Positions 43,764-52,952 are shown, counted from the stretch's first letter. The stretch is 64,000 bases of DNA from Scatomorpha sp040765295 (GCA_040765295.1 JAXGSB010000001.1:744001-808000), one strand, 5' to 3'. The notes: generated by a model not told the origin, from the sequence alone. Translations and numbers: made by a program.

Positions 43764-44798
43764 CTAAACCGTCTTCAAAAAATCAATAAACTCGTCTATA
43801 TCTTCCGAGCTCGTAGCCCAACTTGTGCAAAATCTGAGTACTTGGTGAGTTCCGTCAACAATGCCCATCTTTGAAAAATCAAAGTTTTCCGAGAGCTTTT
43901 CAACATCTTTAAGAGGGACGAGGGGAAATTGCTGATTTGTGTAGGAGTCATACATTAATTCATAACCCTTGTCCAAAAAGGCATCTCTAAGCCTTAGAGC
44001 CAAGCTGTTTTCATGTCTTCCGACATCAAAATAAAGCCCGTCTTTCATGAGTTCCAAAAACTGAACTCCCAAAAGCCTGCCCTTAGCCATCATGCCGCCC
44101 CTTTGCTTCATCATCCACCTAAACTCGGGCTTAAGATTATCGTTCATTATAACCAAAGCTTCACCGAATAGAGCTCCAAGCTTGGTTCCTCCTATGGTAA
44201 AGGCATCACAGGCTTTAGATAGGTCTTCAATGCTGCCGCCGAACCTGTCCGAAACCAGAGCGGTGCCCAGTCTTGCGCCGTCGATATAGAGGTATAATTT
44301 GTGCTCTTTGCAGAGCTTGTAGAGCTCTTCCAGTTCCCGAATGCTGTAAAGAGTGCCGCACTCGGTGGGCTGTGAGATGTAGAGAAGCTTGGGCTTGGCG
44401 ATGTGCTCATGTGTAGGGTCTGCCCAATAATCCTCGCAGAGCGTTTTAATTTGCTCGGGATAGAGCTTTCCGTCGCTTGAGGGAAGCTCTATTACCTTGT
44501 GACCCGTGGCCTCAATGGCGCCTGTCTCGTGGACAGAAATGTGTCCGCTTACTGCGGCTATTGCCGCCTCATGCGGCCTGAGAGCGCTTGATATGAAGCA
44601 GAGATTTACTAAAGTACCCCCGCTTAAAAAATGGACATCCGCAGACTCATCTGCAATAAGTCCGCGGATTACATCTCCGGCCTCGGCACAGTAGCTGTCT
44701 GTGCCGTAGCCGGGGCTTTGTTCAAAATTTGTTTTTACCAGAGCTTCCAGTACTTGGGGAAGAGCTCCTTCAGAATAATCATTCTCAAATGAACGCAT
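43764..44798 (-). CDS. Low-specificity L-threonine aldolase-like PLP enzyme
   Basis: A 344-aa fold-type I PLP enzyme of the beta-eliminating lyase/threonine aldolase family. The PLP lysine is Lys206 in TIGGTKLGALFG; the cofactor Asp-Gly-Ala-Arg is YIDGARLGTA (171-180); the N-terminal FENDYSEGALPQVLEAL and GTDSY motifs are typical. It converts L-threonine or allo-threonine to glycine and acetaldehyde. Its start is three bases after the clpE stop. Why it lies in a heat-shock operon is not evident. Confidence 0.9.
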   Translation of the reverse strand: MRSFENDYSEGALPQVLEALVKTNFEQSPGYGTDSYCAEAGDVIRGLIADESADVHFLSGGTLVNLCFISSALRPHEAAIAAVSGHISVHETGAIEATGHKVIELPSSDGKLYPEQIKTLCEDYWADPTHEHIAKPKLLYISQPTECGTLYSIRELEELYKLCKEHKLYLYIDGARLGTALVSDRFGGSIEDLSKACDAFTIGGTKLGALFGEALVIMNDNLKPEFRWMMKQRGGMMAKGRLLGVQFLELMKDGLYFDVGRHENSLALRLRDAFLDKGYELMYDSYTNQQFPLVPLKDVEKLSENFDFSKMGIVDGTHQVLRFCTSWATSSEDIDEFIDFLKTV

Positions 44799-44801
44799 AC
44801 T

Positions 44802-47105
44802 TTATCTGGCCTTTACTGTTATTTCTTCGCCTTCCGAGGATAGAGAAATCTCGTCCGCTGCGCCTCTGAGTTCATCAACCAATAAGGAGGCTATTTTATC
44901 CTCAACTTCTTTTTGAATCACTCTGCGCAGATTGCGGGCTCCGTATGTCTCACTATAACTTTTTTTGATGAGATATTCAAGCACATCTTCGTTCCAAATC
45001 AGATTTATGCTTCGCTCACTCAGAAGGTCCTTTACCTCATTCAACATCAAATCGGCAATGGCCTTGAAGTTCTCTTCCGTGAGGGAGTTAAAGTATACAA
45101 TCTCGTCCACTCTGTTTATAAACTCGGGTCTTAAAAATTCTTTGAGAGCCTTGAGCTGTTTTTCTCGATTCTGCTGTTCGGCAGACGCTCCGAAGCCCAT
45201 TGCCGAGCCTCTTGTGTTGCTGCCTGCGTTAGTCGTCATTATAATTATGGCGTTTTCAAAGTTGACGGTTCTGCCTTGAGAATCCGTGATTCTTCCGTCA
45301 TCAAGAATTTGAAGTAGTATGTTCATTACATCGGGGTGCGCCTTTTCAATCTCGTCGAAGAGAACAACGGAATAGGGCTTTCTCCTGATTTTTTCGGTCA
45401 GCTGACCGGCCTCATCATAGCCGACATAGCCGGGAGGGGAACCTATCAGCCTTGAGACAGAGAACTTTTCCATATACTCCGACATATCCAAACGTATCAG
45501 ATTCTCCGGGCTGGAGAAGAGTTTTTCGGCAAGCCTTTTCACAAGCTCGGTTTTGCCGACTCCCGTTCCGCCGACGAAGATAAAGCTTACAGGTTTCCGC
45601 TTTGCCTGCAGGCCGACCCTGCTCCTTTTAATAGAGGCGGTAACGGCGTCGATTGCCTCGTCTTGTCCTACAATGTGCTCTCTGAGCTGATCCCCGAGAT
45701 TGGTGAGCTTAATAAACTCATCCTCCTTTATCGAGCTTGCGGGAATCTTGGTCCAAAGCTCAATAACTCTGGCAAGATTGTCAACAGTGAGTTCGGGAAG
45801 CTCAGATTTCAATACGTTCAGCTCGTCATTTAACTTAAGGAGCGAACTCCTGATGAAGGCAAGCCTTTCAAAGTCATCTTCCTTGGTGTCGCTTAGAAGC
45901 AGCTCTCTCTCGAGCTCCAAATCTTTAACTTCCTTCTCAATCTCTGCAATTCGATTTAGAGTTTTATCTTTCAGATTCACATCCGAGCAGGCCTCGTCAA
46001 TGAGGTCTATGGCCTTATCGGGGAGGTATCTGTCGGTTATGTATCTCTCAGACATAAGAACGGCCTGTCTTATAACCTCGGGTCCTATCTTAACACTGTG
46101 AGCATCCTCATAGTAGTGCGCTATACCCCTTAGAATTTCTATGCTCTCTTCAACAGAGGGCTCAGGCACCGTGACGGGCTGGAAGCGGCGCTCCAGCGCA
46201 GCATCCTTCTCAATATGCTTTCTGTATTCGGTAAATGTAGTTGCGCCTATCACCTGAATTTCTCCGCGCGACAGGGCGGGCTTCAGTATGTTTGCAGCAT
46301 TCATAGAGCCCTCCGCATCGCCGGCGCCGACAATACTGTGGACCTCGTCGATAACCAGAATAACATTGCCCACCGACTTTATCTCTTCGATAAGTCCCTT
46401 CATTCTCGATTCAAACTGTCCCCTGAACTGAGTGCCCGCAACCAAAGCAGTGAGGTCTAAAAGATAAACCTCCTTGTCAAGAAGCTTATACGGCACCCTC
46501 CCTTCGGATATAGCCTGCGCCAAACCTTCGGCTATGGCGGTTTTACCGACGCCGGGCTCTCCTATGAGACAGGGATTGTTTTTCTGACGGCGGTTCAGAA
46601 TTTGGAGCACTCTTTCGAGCTCCTCCTCGCGTCCTATCAGCCGATCGAGCTGGCCGAGTTTAGCTTTTTCGCTGAGATTAATACAGTAGTTGTTTAAGAA
46701 TTTTCTTTTCGGATTTGCAGCCCTCTTTTCAGCATCATCTCTTTTGGGAGCATCTTGACCGGTACCGGGAATGTCCTCATTTTCTGCCGGTCTTGACATA
46801 GCTCCAAAAAGCTTGTTCATAAACGGGAAAGTGGCGGTTTTGCCCTCCTCGTCTAAGCTGCCGTCATCATAGGGGATATCATTGCTTTCGGCAGCGCTGA
46901 AAGCATTGGTCATCTCTTTGGAGATATTATTTATATCATCATCCGAAAGACCCATTTTGCTTATAAGGTCTTCCACGGGTTTTATATTTAGTTCATGGGC
47001 GCAGGATAGGCAAAGTCCTTCATTGACGTGCCTTCCACCCTCCAACTTAGTTATAAATATTACAGCTAAGTTTTTTTTGCAGCGTGAACAAAGCGCAGCC
47101 GGCAT
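44802..47105 (-). CDS. clpE: ClpE-type AAA+ unfoldase (Clp protease ATP-binding subunit)
   Basis: A 767-aa HSP100 protein with two AAA+ modules. The N-terminus has a zinc finger (Cys6, Cys9, Cys32, Cys35: CSRCKK, CLSCA), as in ClpE and unlike ClpC, and no double Clp-N domain. D1 Walker A is GEPGVGKT (near 180); a middle coiled coil (about 395-440) follows; D2 Walker A is GGTGVGKT (near 521), with IGSPPGYVGYDEAGQLTE and a D2-small domain. It unfolds proteins for ClpP, which is not in the window. The ATG follows AGGAGG. A CIRCE operator 35 bases upstream shows HrcA control. Confidence 0.95.
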   Translation of the reverse strand: MPAALCSRCKKNLAVIFITKLEGGRHVNEGLCLSCAHELNIKPVEDLISKMGLSDDDINNISKEMTNAFSAAESNDIPYDDGSLDEEGKTATFPFMNKLFGAMSRPAENEDIPGTGQDAPKRDDAEKRAANPKRKFLNNYCINLSEKAKLGQLDRLIGREEELERVLQILNRRQKNNPCLIGEPGVGKTAIAEGLAQAISEGRVPYKLLDKEVYLLDLTALVAGTQFRGQFESRMKGLIEEIKSVGNVILVIDEVHSIVGAGDAEGSMNAANILKPALSRGEIQVIGATTFTEYRKHIEKDAALERRFQPVTVPEPSVEESIEILRGIAHYYEDAHSVKIGPEVIRQAVLMSERYITDRYLPDKAIDLIDEACSDVNLKDKTLNRIAEIEKEVKDLELERELLLSDTKEDDFERLAFIRSSLLKLNDELNVLKSELPELTVDNLARVIELWTKIPASSIKEDEFIKLTNLGDQLREHIVGQDEAIDAVTASIKRSRVGLQAKRKPVSFIFVGGTGVGKTELVKRLAEKLFSSPENLIRLDMSEYMEKFSVSRLIGSPPGYVGYDEAGQLTEKIRRKPYSVVLFDEIEKAHPDVMNILLQILDDGRITDSQGRTVNFENAIIIMTTNAGSNTRGSAMGFGASAEQQNREKQLKALKEFLRPEFINRVDEIVYFNSLTEENFKAIADLMLNEVKDLLSERSINLIWNEDVLEYLIKKSYSETYGARNLRRVIQKEVEDKIASLLVDELRGAADEISLSSEGEEITVKAR

Positions 47106-47139
47106 ATCTTGCCTCCTTTCATTGAGAGCAGACCATAGT

Positions 47140-47166
47140 TTAGCACTCAGTCTCCCTGAGTGCTAA
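47140..47166 (-). promoter_or_regulatory. CIRCE operator (HrcA site)
   Basis: TTAGCACTC (47140-47148), nine bases and GAGTGCTAA (47158-47166), a perfect match to the CIRCE inverted repeat bound by the heat-shock repressor HrcA. It overlaps the -10 box of the clpE promoter. Confidence 0.97.
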
Positions 47167-47193
47167 TTTACCATTTTTTTAGAGATTTGTCAA
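47165..47193 (-). promoter_or_regulatory. clpE operon promoter
   Basis: Minus-strand TTGACA (47188-47193), a 17-base spacer and TAAATT (47165-47170). The -10 box overlaps one CIRCE arm, so HrcA should block polymerase binding. Confidence 0.8.
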
Positions 47194-47224
47194 TATTATG
47201 ATTGATAAATGAGCAGCAAATAAG

Positions 47225-47941
47225 CTATATGCCTATTCCTATCGTTATGAAGTCCACGGCTATGAAAAAACGGCCCAGAATAGTATGTCCCAGAGTTTCT
47301 TTGCCTATAAAAAGACCGAGGAAGCGAAGTATCCAAGTGAGAAGTATGCAGTAGGTAAAACCTACGAAGAAGCCCATTACACCGCCGCCGACAAAGTCCA
47401 AGGTTTCCATATTGGGAATTCGAAAGGCCAGATTCGGTATATTGGCCAAAGCTGTGAGCCCTATTAAAATAATAAGAAAGAGAAGAGCGATACAGCCAAC
47501 ATAGAGTACTCTGTGGCAGAGAACCTCAACAACAGAGTTTGTGATATCAAGTTTCTGATTTTCGGCATAGCTTATGGCCTCCTCAGCCATTTTTTCAGCC
47601 GCATCGTCGTATATTCCCAGGCTTTTGTATGTTTGAACACAAAATTCTATTTTTAGCTCAGGTTGATTTGCCAGTATATCCTCATATGAAAGCTGTGTAT
47701 CGGCAAGATTCATTTCTTTAAGAACAGTGGACGTCATCTGTTTTTCAACATAACCCGAGGCGAAGGGCCTCAGTGCGGAAACCGCTTCGTAAGAAAATGC
47801 GGAAGAGAGGATGACTGCAGTATAAAGAGAAATAATAATCAAAATCATACTGCCTATTGACATAATAAGGCCTCTTTTAAAGCCTGTCCATGTGCAGACA
47901 ATCAATATAAAAAGTAAGATTAAATCTATTGTAAGCTTCAA
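47225..47941 (-). CDS. CvpA-family membrane protein
   Basis: A 238-aa protein with about four hydrophobic segments (near 5-22, 28-48, 140-165, 185-212) in the CvpA pattern, opening LTIDLILLFILIVCTWTGFKRGLIMSIG with the family's conserved G-KRG. The central soluble part is larger than in short CvpA proteins. The E. coli protein is needed for colicin V production; the general role is unclear. The start is a TTG seven bases after GGAGG. It lies between truA and the clpE promoter on the same strand. Confidence 0.8.
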   Translation of the reverse strand: MKLTIDLILLFILIVCTWTGFKRGLIMSIGSMILIIISLYTAVILSSAFSYEAVSALRPFASGYVEKQMTSTVLKEMNLADTQLSYEDILANQPELKIEFCVQTYKSLGIYDDAAEKMAEEAISYAENQKLDITNSVVEVLCHRVLYVGCIALLFLIILIGLTALANIPNLAFRIPNMETLDFVGGGVMGFFVGFTYCILLTWILRFLGLFIGKETLGHTILGRFFIAVDFITIGIGI

Positions 47942-48006
47942 CTTAAACCTCCTCTAAGGAGCCGATAAGATATTTTATAAAAATTCCGATAAAATCGCAA
48001 GTAAAA

Positions 48007-48795
48007 TTAATCATGCTGAATAAAAGGGAGGTCTTTGAACATCATCTCTCCAACTTCTCCGTCATACCAAAGCTTAGATAGATATAGCCCCTGCGGAGGC
48101 ATAGTGGGACCGGTGAGCCTCCTGTCCCTTTTTTTCAAAAAAACAGGAATATCCTTTGGGTTTATTTTTCCGAGGGCCGAAAAAACCATGGTTCCGACAA
48201 TGGCTCTCGCCATATTATATAAAAACCCGTCGGCGCAAAGCCTTATTATTATAAAATCGCCGTCCTTTTCCGCCTCGACATAGTGTACGGTCCTTACAGT
48301 CGACCTTGTCGGGCTTCCCACCGACCTCACGGCGGCAAAATCGTGCCTGCCCTCAAACATTTTTCCGGCATCACATAGTTTCGAAAAATCCAGTTTAGCC
48401 GGTATAAAACATGCCCTCTTATTTAAAAAGGGATCCCTTATGCGCGAGTTCATTATTTTGTAGGTGTATTCTTTTTTAAGACAGTCGGAGATGGCATTGA
48501 AGTCGGGGCCGGTGTCCACAGCCGAGATGACGGAGATGTCGCTGGGCAGTCTGGTGTTTACAGCCAGAGGAATGCGTTCAGCCGGTATCAAATTTCTTGT
48601 TCTAAAATTTGCGCAGTAATTTAAGGCATGCACCCCGGCATCGGTTCTGCCGCAGCCGTTGGCGTGAACCTTTTCCTTGCACACTTCGGAGAGGGCGGCG
48701 TTTACTACGCTGCATACGGATATATCCCCTTTTTGAATCTGCCAGCCGTGGTAGGAGCTGCCGTCATATCTAAGTCTTAAAGCAATGTTTCTCAT
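48007..48795 (-). CDS. truA: tRNA pseudouridine(38-40) synthase
   Basis: A 262-aa enzyme that isomerises uridines 38-40 in the anticodon stem. The catalytic Asp52 is in GCGRTDAGVHA; LRYDGSSYHGWQ opens the protein and FLYNMARAIVG is the conserved C-terminal motif. Normal length. Its ATG overlaps the ecfT stop by four bases. truA after the ecfA-ecfA-ecfT genes is the standard Firmicute order. Confidence 0.97.
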   Translation of the reverse strand: MRNIALRLRYDGSSYHGWQIQKGDISVCSVVNAALSEVCKEKVHANGCGRTDAGVHALNYCANFRTRNLIPAERIPLAVNTRLPSDISVISAVDTGPDFNAISDCLKKEYTYKIMNSRIRDPFLNKRACFIPAKLDFSKLCDAGKMFEGRHDFAAVRSVGSPTRSTVRTVHYVEAEKDGDFIIIRLCADGFLYNMARAIVGTMVFSALGKINPKDIPVFLKKRDRRLTGPTMPPQGLYLSKLWYDGEVGEMMFKDLPFIQHD

Positions 48796-49595
48796 AGGCC
48801 AAAGGAGCTCAAGACTACGGCGCCCATGAGGACGGCAAAAGCCAATGCGAGAGCTATGTAGTCAGCAGTCTTCATCTTAAGCTGCTTCATTCTTGTCCTG
48901 CCTTCGCCTCCGTGATAGCAGCGGCTTTCCATAGCTATGGCGAGCTCGTCCGCTCTCCTGAAAGCCGAAACAAAGAGGGGTACCAAGATAGGCAGGAGCG
49001 CTTTGGCCTTTTTAATCAGTCCGCCCGCATCGAAATCCGCGCCTCTGGCTTTTTGCGCCGAGATTATTTTGTCCATTTCCTCAATGAGCGTGGGAATGAA
49101 GCGCAGGGCCATACTCATCATCATACTCATCTCGTGTATAGGTACCTTAATTTTTTTTAAAGGGTTTAAGAGATACTCCAAGCCGTCCGTAAGAGCTATC
49201 GGGCTTGTTGTATAGGTGAGCAAGAGAGTGCCGGAAATAAGAAGAATGATGCGGCCAGACATCAGTATAGATTTTTTAAGACCTTCCTTGCTGATGTGGA
49301 AAATCCAAAAGTCAAAAAGCGGCTCGCCGGGAGTATAAAAGAGATTTAAAAAGGCGGTGAGCAGAATTATTATTAAAATCGGCTTCATACCCGAAAGCAG
49401 AGTCTTCATCTTAATCTTGGAAAGCAGAATACAGGATACGGTCAGAACAAAGATCAGCGCAAAAGAATACCAGTTCAAAGCCGTAAACAGAGCGACTATG
49501 AATATAAATACAAAGATAAGTTTGGCTCTCGGATCGAGTCTGTGGAGAACGGTGTCTCCGGGGAAATATTGACCAAGTGTGACATTTTTAAACAA
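48792..49595 (-). CDS. ecfT: Energy-coupling factor transporter transmembrane protein EcfT
   Basis: A 267-aa membrane protein that couples the two ATPases to exchangeable vitamin-binding S components. It has about five to six helices and the two Ala/Ser-Arg motifs in cytoplasmic helices, QKARGADF and ESRCYHGG. I place the start at the TTG at 49595, giving MFKNVTLGQYFPGDTVLHRLDPR, the usual N-terminus. A GTG at 49607 is in frame but adds atypical residues. The TTG lies in TTGTTTAA, an eight-base overlap with the ecfA2 stop. No S component is in the window. Confidence 0.93.
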   Translation of the reverse strand: MFKNVTLGQYFPGDTVLHRLDPRAKLIFVFIFIVALFTALNWYSFALIFVLTVSCILLSKIKMKTLLSGMKPILIIILLTAFLNLFYTPGEPLFDFWIFHISKEGLKKSILMSGRIILLISGTLLLTYTTSPIALTDGLEYLLNPLKKIKVPIHEMSMMMSMALRFIPTLIEEMDKIISAQKARGADFDAGGLIKKAKALLPILVPLFVSAFRRADELAIAMESRCYHGGEGRTRMKQLKMKTADYIALALAFAVLMGAVVLSSFGL

Positions 49596-50457
49596 GCTCG
49601 GCACCACCCTTCTTAAGCCTCAGTATCTCGGTCTTCAAGGCCTGGAGTGTGTAAATGTGAGAGGGGAGCTTGAGTCCGCCTTCTCTGAGCTTTGCTGCAA
49701 TTTCGGTGGGTTTGGGAATATCCAAACCGATAGAGCCCAAAAATTCAGCATCGGAAAAAACATCAGAACTTTTCCCGTCGTTTATTATTTTGCCCTTAGA
49801 AAAAACCAGGAGCCTGTCTGCAAAGTCGGCGGCATCGTCCATGTTATGGGTGACAAGTATTATTGTAGAGCCTGTTCTGTCTCCATAGAGCTTAATATTA
49901 TTCAAAATATCGGTTCTGCCGGAAGGATCAAGGCCTGCCGTAGGCTCGTCAAGTATGAGAACAGAGGGCCTCATAGCTATAACTCCGGCAATTGCAACTC
50001 GGCGTTTTTGGCCGCCCGAAAGCTCTAAGGGCGATTTTTCGAAGAGATCCTCATCTATGCCGACAAAGCTTGCCGCCTCACGGACGCGCTCGTCTATTTC
50101 TTTGGCGTCAAGCTTCATGTTTGACGGCCCGAAAGCTATATCCTTAAACACCGTTTCCTCAAAGAGTTGGTACTCGGGATACTGAAATACAAGTCCGACA
50201 TTAAATCTGAGAGAATGGGTTTTTTCTTTAGAGCCGAAAACATCCTCTCCTTTATAGAGAACCTTGCCGGAGCTGGGATTTAAGAGCCCGTTTAGGTGCT
50301 GAATAAAGGTGGATTTGCCGGAACCGGTATGCCCGATAATTGCTATTTGTTCCCCCTCATAGAGTTTAACACTTATGTCATCAATCGCTTTTTTTTCAAA
50401 CGGTGTGCCCGGACTGTAGGTGTGAGAGAGCCCTCTTGTTTCAAGTACGGTTTTCAT
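49588..50457 (-). CDS. ecfA2: Energy-coupling factor transporter ATP-binding protein EcfA2
   Basis: A 289-aa ATPase. Walker A GHTGSGKST, Q-loop VFQYPEYQLFEETV, signature LSGGQKRRVAIAGV, Walker B VLILDEPTAGLDPSG and switch His in LVTHNMDDAADF are complete. The Q-loop form YPEYQLF is that of the EcfA' subunit, and HTYSPGTPFE near the start is also typical. The ATG overlaps the ecfA1 stop by four bases. Confidence 0.96.
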   Translation of the reverse strand: MKTVLETRGLSHTYSPGTPFEKKAIDDISVKLYEGEQIAIIGHTGSGKSTFIQHLNGLLNPSSGKVLYKGEDVFGSKEKTHSLRFNVGLVFQYPEYQLFEETVFKDIAFGPSNMKLDAKEIDERVREAASFVGIDEDLFEKSPLELSGGQKRRVAIAGVIAMRPSVLILDEPTAGLDPSGRTDILNNIKLYGDRTGSTIILVTHNMDDAADFADRLLVFSKGKIINDGKSSDVFSDAEFLGSIGLDIPKPTEIAAKLREGGLKLPSHIYTLQALKTEILRLKKGGAELV

Positions 50458-51293
50458 AAGGCTTTAAACACCTCCAGAATCTCTGCCGCGCAGGCCTCAC
50501 TTGAGAGGGCGGAGAGATCGAGCTCAAAGCCCTCGTTACTAAGCTCAAAGAGAAGCTTTGTGGTCTCGGGTACAGAGAGCCCCTCGGACTCTAAGAGCTC
50601 TACCTGAGAAAATACTTCGGAAGGGCTTCCGTCTGCAACCATAAGACCGTCAGATAGAACAACAACTCTGTCGGCATCAATGCACTCCGACATGTGGTGA
50701 GTGATTAAAATAACTGTAATGCCCTTTTCTCTGCAAAGCCTGTGTACCGATGCCAAGACTTCTTTGCGTCCGGCGGGATCGAGCATGGCGGTGGGTTCAT
50801 CCAGGACTATGCAGCTGGGCAGCATGGCAAGTATTCCGGCAATTGCAACTCTTTGCTTTTGTCCGCCTGAAAGCAGGTGCGGAGCGTGCAGTTTGAGATC
50901 CGACAAGCCAACCGTTTCAAGAGCTTCGTCGACGCGTCTTCTAATCTCGCCAGCGGGTATGCCCAAATTTTCCGGCGCAAAGGCCACGTCGTCCTCAACC
51001 AGATTGGCAACTAACTGATTGTCGGGATTCTGAAAGACAAGGCCGACAGTGCGGCGAATCTCAAGTGTCAAGCTCTCATCCGAGCTGTCCATTCCGTCTA
51101 TATATACCTTGCCCTCAGTGGGGAGTAGTAAGGCGTTTAGTAGTTTTGCCAGCGTAGACTTTCCCGAGCCGTTGTGTCCCAAAACCGCAACAAAGCTGCC
51201 CCGCTCGATTTCGAGGTTTAAACCCCTAAGGGTTTCAATCTCGTCTTCGGGATAGGTGTAGTGCAAGTTTTGTATTTTAATTATTTTGTCCAT
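50454..51293 (-). CDS. ecfA1: Energy-coupling factor transporter ATP-binding protein EcfA1
   Basis: A 279-aa ATPase, partner of EcfA2. Walker A GHNGSGKST, Q-loop VFQNPDNQLVANLVEDDVAF, signature LSGGQKQRVAIAGI, Walker B CIVLDEPTAMLDPAG and switch His in LITHHMSE. The NPDNQ loop is that of EcfA1. I choose the ATG at 51293, following GGAGTAAG, over an in-frame ATG at 51311. Its first 13 bases overlap the methyltransferase gene. Confidence 0.96.
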   Translation of the reverse strand: MDKIIKIQNLHYTYPEDEIETLRGLNLEIERGSFVAVLGHNGSGKSTLAKLLNALLLPTEGKVYIDGMDSSDESLTLEIRRTVGLVFQNPDNQLVANLVEDDVAFAPENLGIPAGEIRRRVDEALETVGLSDLKLHAPHLLSGGQKQRVAIAGILAMLPSCIVLDEPTAMLDPAGRKEVLASVHRLCREKGITVILITHHMSECIDADRVVVLSDGLMVADGSPSEVFSQVELLESEGLSVPETTKLLFELSNEGFELDLSALSSEACAAEILEVFKAL

Positions 51294-52138
51294 CGCATAC
51301 TTACTCCGCAAAGCAATTCTTTTCCGCTCAGGCTTATGGGAAGTGCGAGCTCTTTTGTTTCGGCTCTGCCGCCAAAGCAGCTCAGAAGAAGTTTTTCAGA
51401 GATTTCCTCCAAGCTCTTTCGCCCTATTTTGGGCGAATAGGTGTTGATTAAAAAAAACAAAGGATTATCAGATAAAAGCTCCGAGCAGAGCTCACAAAAA
51501 GGAAAAAGCTCATCCTGGATACGCCAGATTTCAGAATTTTTTCCCCTGCCGAAGCCGGGAGGATCCATTATCACAGCATCATATTTATTGCCTCTTCTCA
51601 CTTCTCTCAAAACAAACTTCCTGCAGTCGTCAAGTATCCACCTGACGGGAGCCTTCTCCAGAGAGTTTAAAAGCAGATTTTCCTTGGCAGAGGCGATTGC
51701 CGGTCTGGATGAATCTACATGGCATACCGAAGCGCCGGACTTGAGCGCCGCAATTGTCGAAGCTCCGGTGTAGGCGAAGAGATTTAAAATAGAAATGGGT
51801 CTGCCTGCACCCTCTATAAGGCTTCTTGTAAAATCCCAATTTGTTGCCTGCTCAGGAAAGATTCCCATATGTTTAAAACTCATGGGCTCGGCGTAGAGGG
51901 ATAGGTCCTTATACGAGATTTCCCATTTTGGAGGCAGTTTATCTCCACACCACGAGCCGCCTTTATTACCACTCTCGCTGAAATATGCATCAGCTCTGTT
52001 CCATATCGAACTCTTGGTATGTTTTTCTTTGGCGCCAAGCTCCGGGCGGCGTATCAGATATTCTCCCCAACGTTCAAGCTTTTCGCCGTCCGAGCAGTCA
52101 ATCAGCTCATAGTCCCGCCAATCCCCCGATATCCACAT
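51281..52138 (-). CDS. Class I SAM-dependent methyltransferase (RlmI/YwbD-like)
   Basis: A 285-aa methyltransferase of the COG1092 type, related to rRNA large-subunit m5C methyltransferases. The SAM motif is ILNLFAYTGASTIAAL (near residue 115), the acidic residue is in VCHVDSSRPAIASAKEN, and the catalytic-loop-like VIMDPPGFGRG is near 188. It lacks the N-terminal PUA domain of RlmI. I use the ATG at 52138, five bases after AAGG, giving MWISGDWRDYELID; the TTG at 52156 has no ribosome site. The target is probably rRNA, not proven. Confidence 0.88.
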   Translation of the reverse strand: MWISGDWRDYELIDCSDGEKLERWGEYLIRRPELGAKEKHTKSSIWNRADAYFSESGNKGGSWCGDKLPPKWEISYKDLSLYAEPMSFKHMGIFPEQATNWDFTRSLIEGAGRPISILNLFAYTGASTIAALKSGASVCHVDSSRPAIASAKENLLLNSLEKAPVRWILDDCRKFVLREVRRGNKYDAVIMDPPGFGRGKNSEIWRIQDELFPFCELCSELLSDNPLFFLINTYSPKIGRKSLEEISEKLLLSCFGGRAETKELALPISLSGKELLCGVSMRWTK

Positions 52139-52145
52139 ATCTGCC

Positions 52146-52952
52146 TTATTTTCCAAAATAAAGAAGGGCGGATTTATACACCAAGATGCAATCTACTTTA
52201 CCTTCATTTAAAAGCTTAAAACAGGCCTCCGCGCCGCCTTGGACCCTCTGTATCTCACCCAAGCTGTTTTTCAGATTATCATCAGAGTTGATGGTATCTA
52301 AAAAGAGCTGGCTTGAATCCATGGCAAGCTTGGCATTTTTAAGGCTGCTTAAACTTCTGTACTTTGTATCACGTCTGCTGACTAAAACAATCTCCTGAGT
52401 CATATAGGGATACACAACCGTGTGGTCGGTGGCCTCAAGGTCCAAGGCCAGACCGCCCCAAGCGACGTCGATGTTCCCGGAGGAAAGCTCAATATAGGCA
52501 TTTTCAGCCTTTATGGGTATGAAGTAGAGACTCCAGCCGAGTCTGTAGCAGACGTCTCTGGCAATGTCAACATCAAAGCCCTCAAATCTGTCCTCTACCA
52601 TATAAGACATTGGGTAAACATCTACGTCGCAGCCTACTAAGAGAGTGCGGGGCGGTATTGCGCCGATATTGTCCATAGCGGTAGGGTCGGCCGGGAAACT
52701 GATCTGGTCGCTTCCAAACCATCTGACAGCATTGTGGTGCACAGTCCCCTCTGCAGCCGAGACTTTTAGGGCGGCAGTGACATAGGTCGCAATCCAGTCA
52801 TCGTTTCTGAAGCCTATGGCAAGCTTGCTGGGGTTATAGGACTTTAAGACCCTGTAGTTGCCGTAGCTGCCGACTCTGCCGGTACAGCCCTGCATAAATA
52901 AAAACAATATAAGAATTAAAATGGGCAAAAAGCCCCTAAGAACTCTTCTCAA
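52146..52952 (-). CDS. Solute-binding lipoprotein (family 3-like), orphan
   Basis: A 268-aa lipoprotein. The start is a TTG eight bases after TGGAG, giving MRRVLRGFLPILILILFLF and a lipobox ending in GC (MQGC). The mature part resembles amino-acid-type binding proteins: DRFEGFDVDIARDVCYRLG, ELSSGNIDVAWGGLALDLEATDHTVVYPYM (seen as motifs near 160-185). An insert precedes the binding fold (residues 45-105), with VGCDVDVYPMSYM. No cognate permease or ATPase is nearby. It is the first gene of the operon that continues with the methyltransferase and ECF genes. Confidence 0.82.
   Translation of the reverse strand: MRRVLRGFLPILILILFLFMQGCTGRVGSYGNYRVLKSYNPSKLAIGFRNDDWIATYVTAALKVSAAEGTVHHNAVRWFGSDQISFPADPTAMDNIGAIPPRTLLVGCDVDVYPMSYMVEDRFEGFDVDIARDVCYRLGWSLYFIPIKAENAYIELSSGNIDVAWGGLALDLEATDHTVVYPYMTQEIVLVSRRDTKYRSLSSLKNAKLAMDSSQLFLDTINSDDNLKNSLGEIQRVQGGAEACFKLLNEGKVDCILVYKSALLYFGK

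Noticed and set aside
49579..50028. A 149-codon plus-strand ORF
   Set aside because: It is antisense to ecfA2 and ecfT with no ribosome site or known domain.
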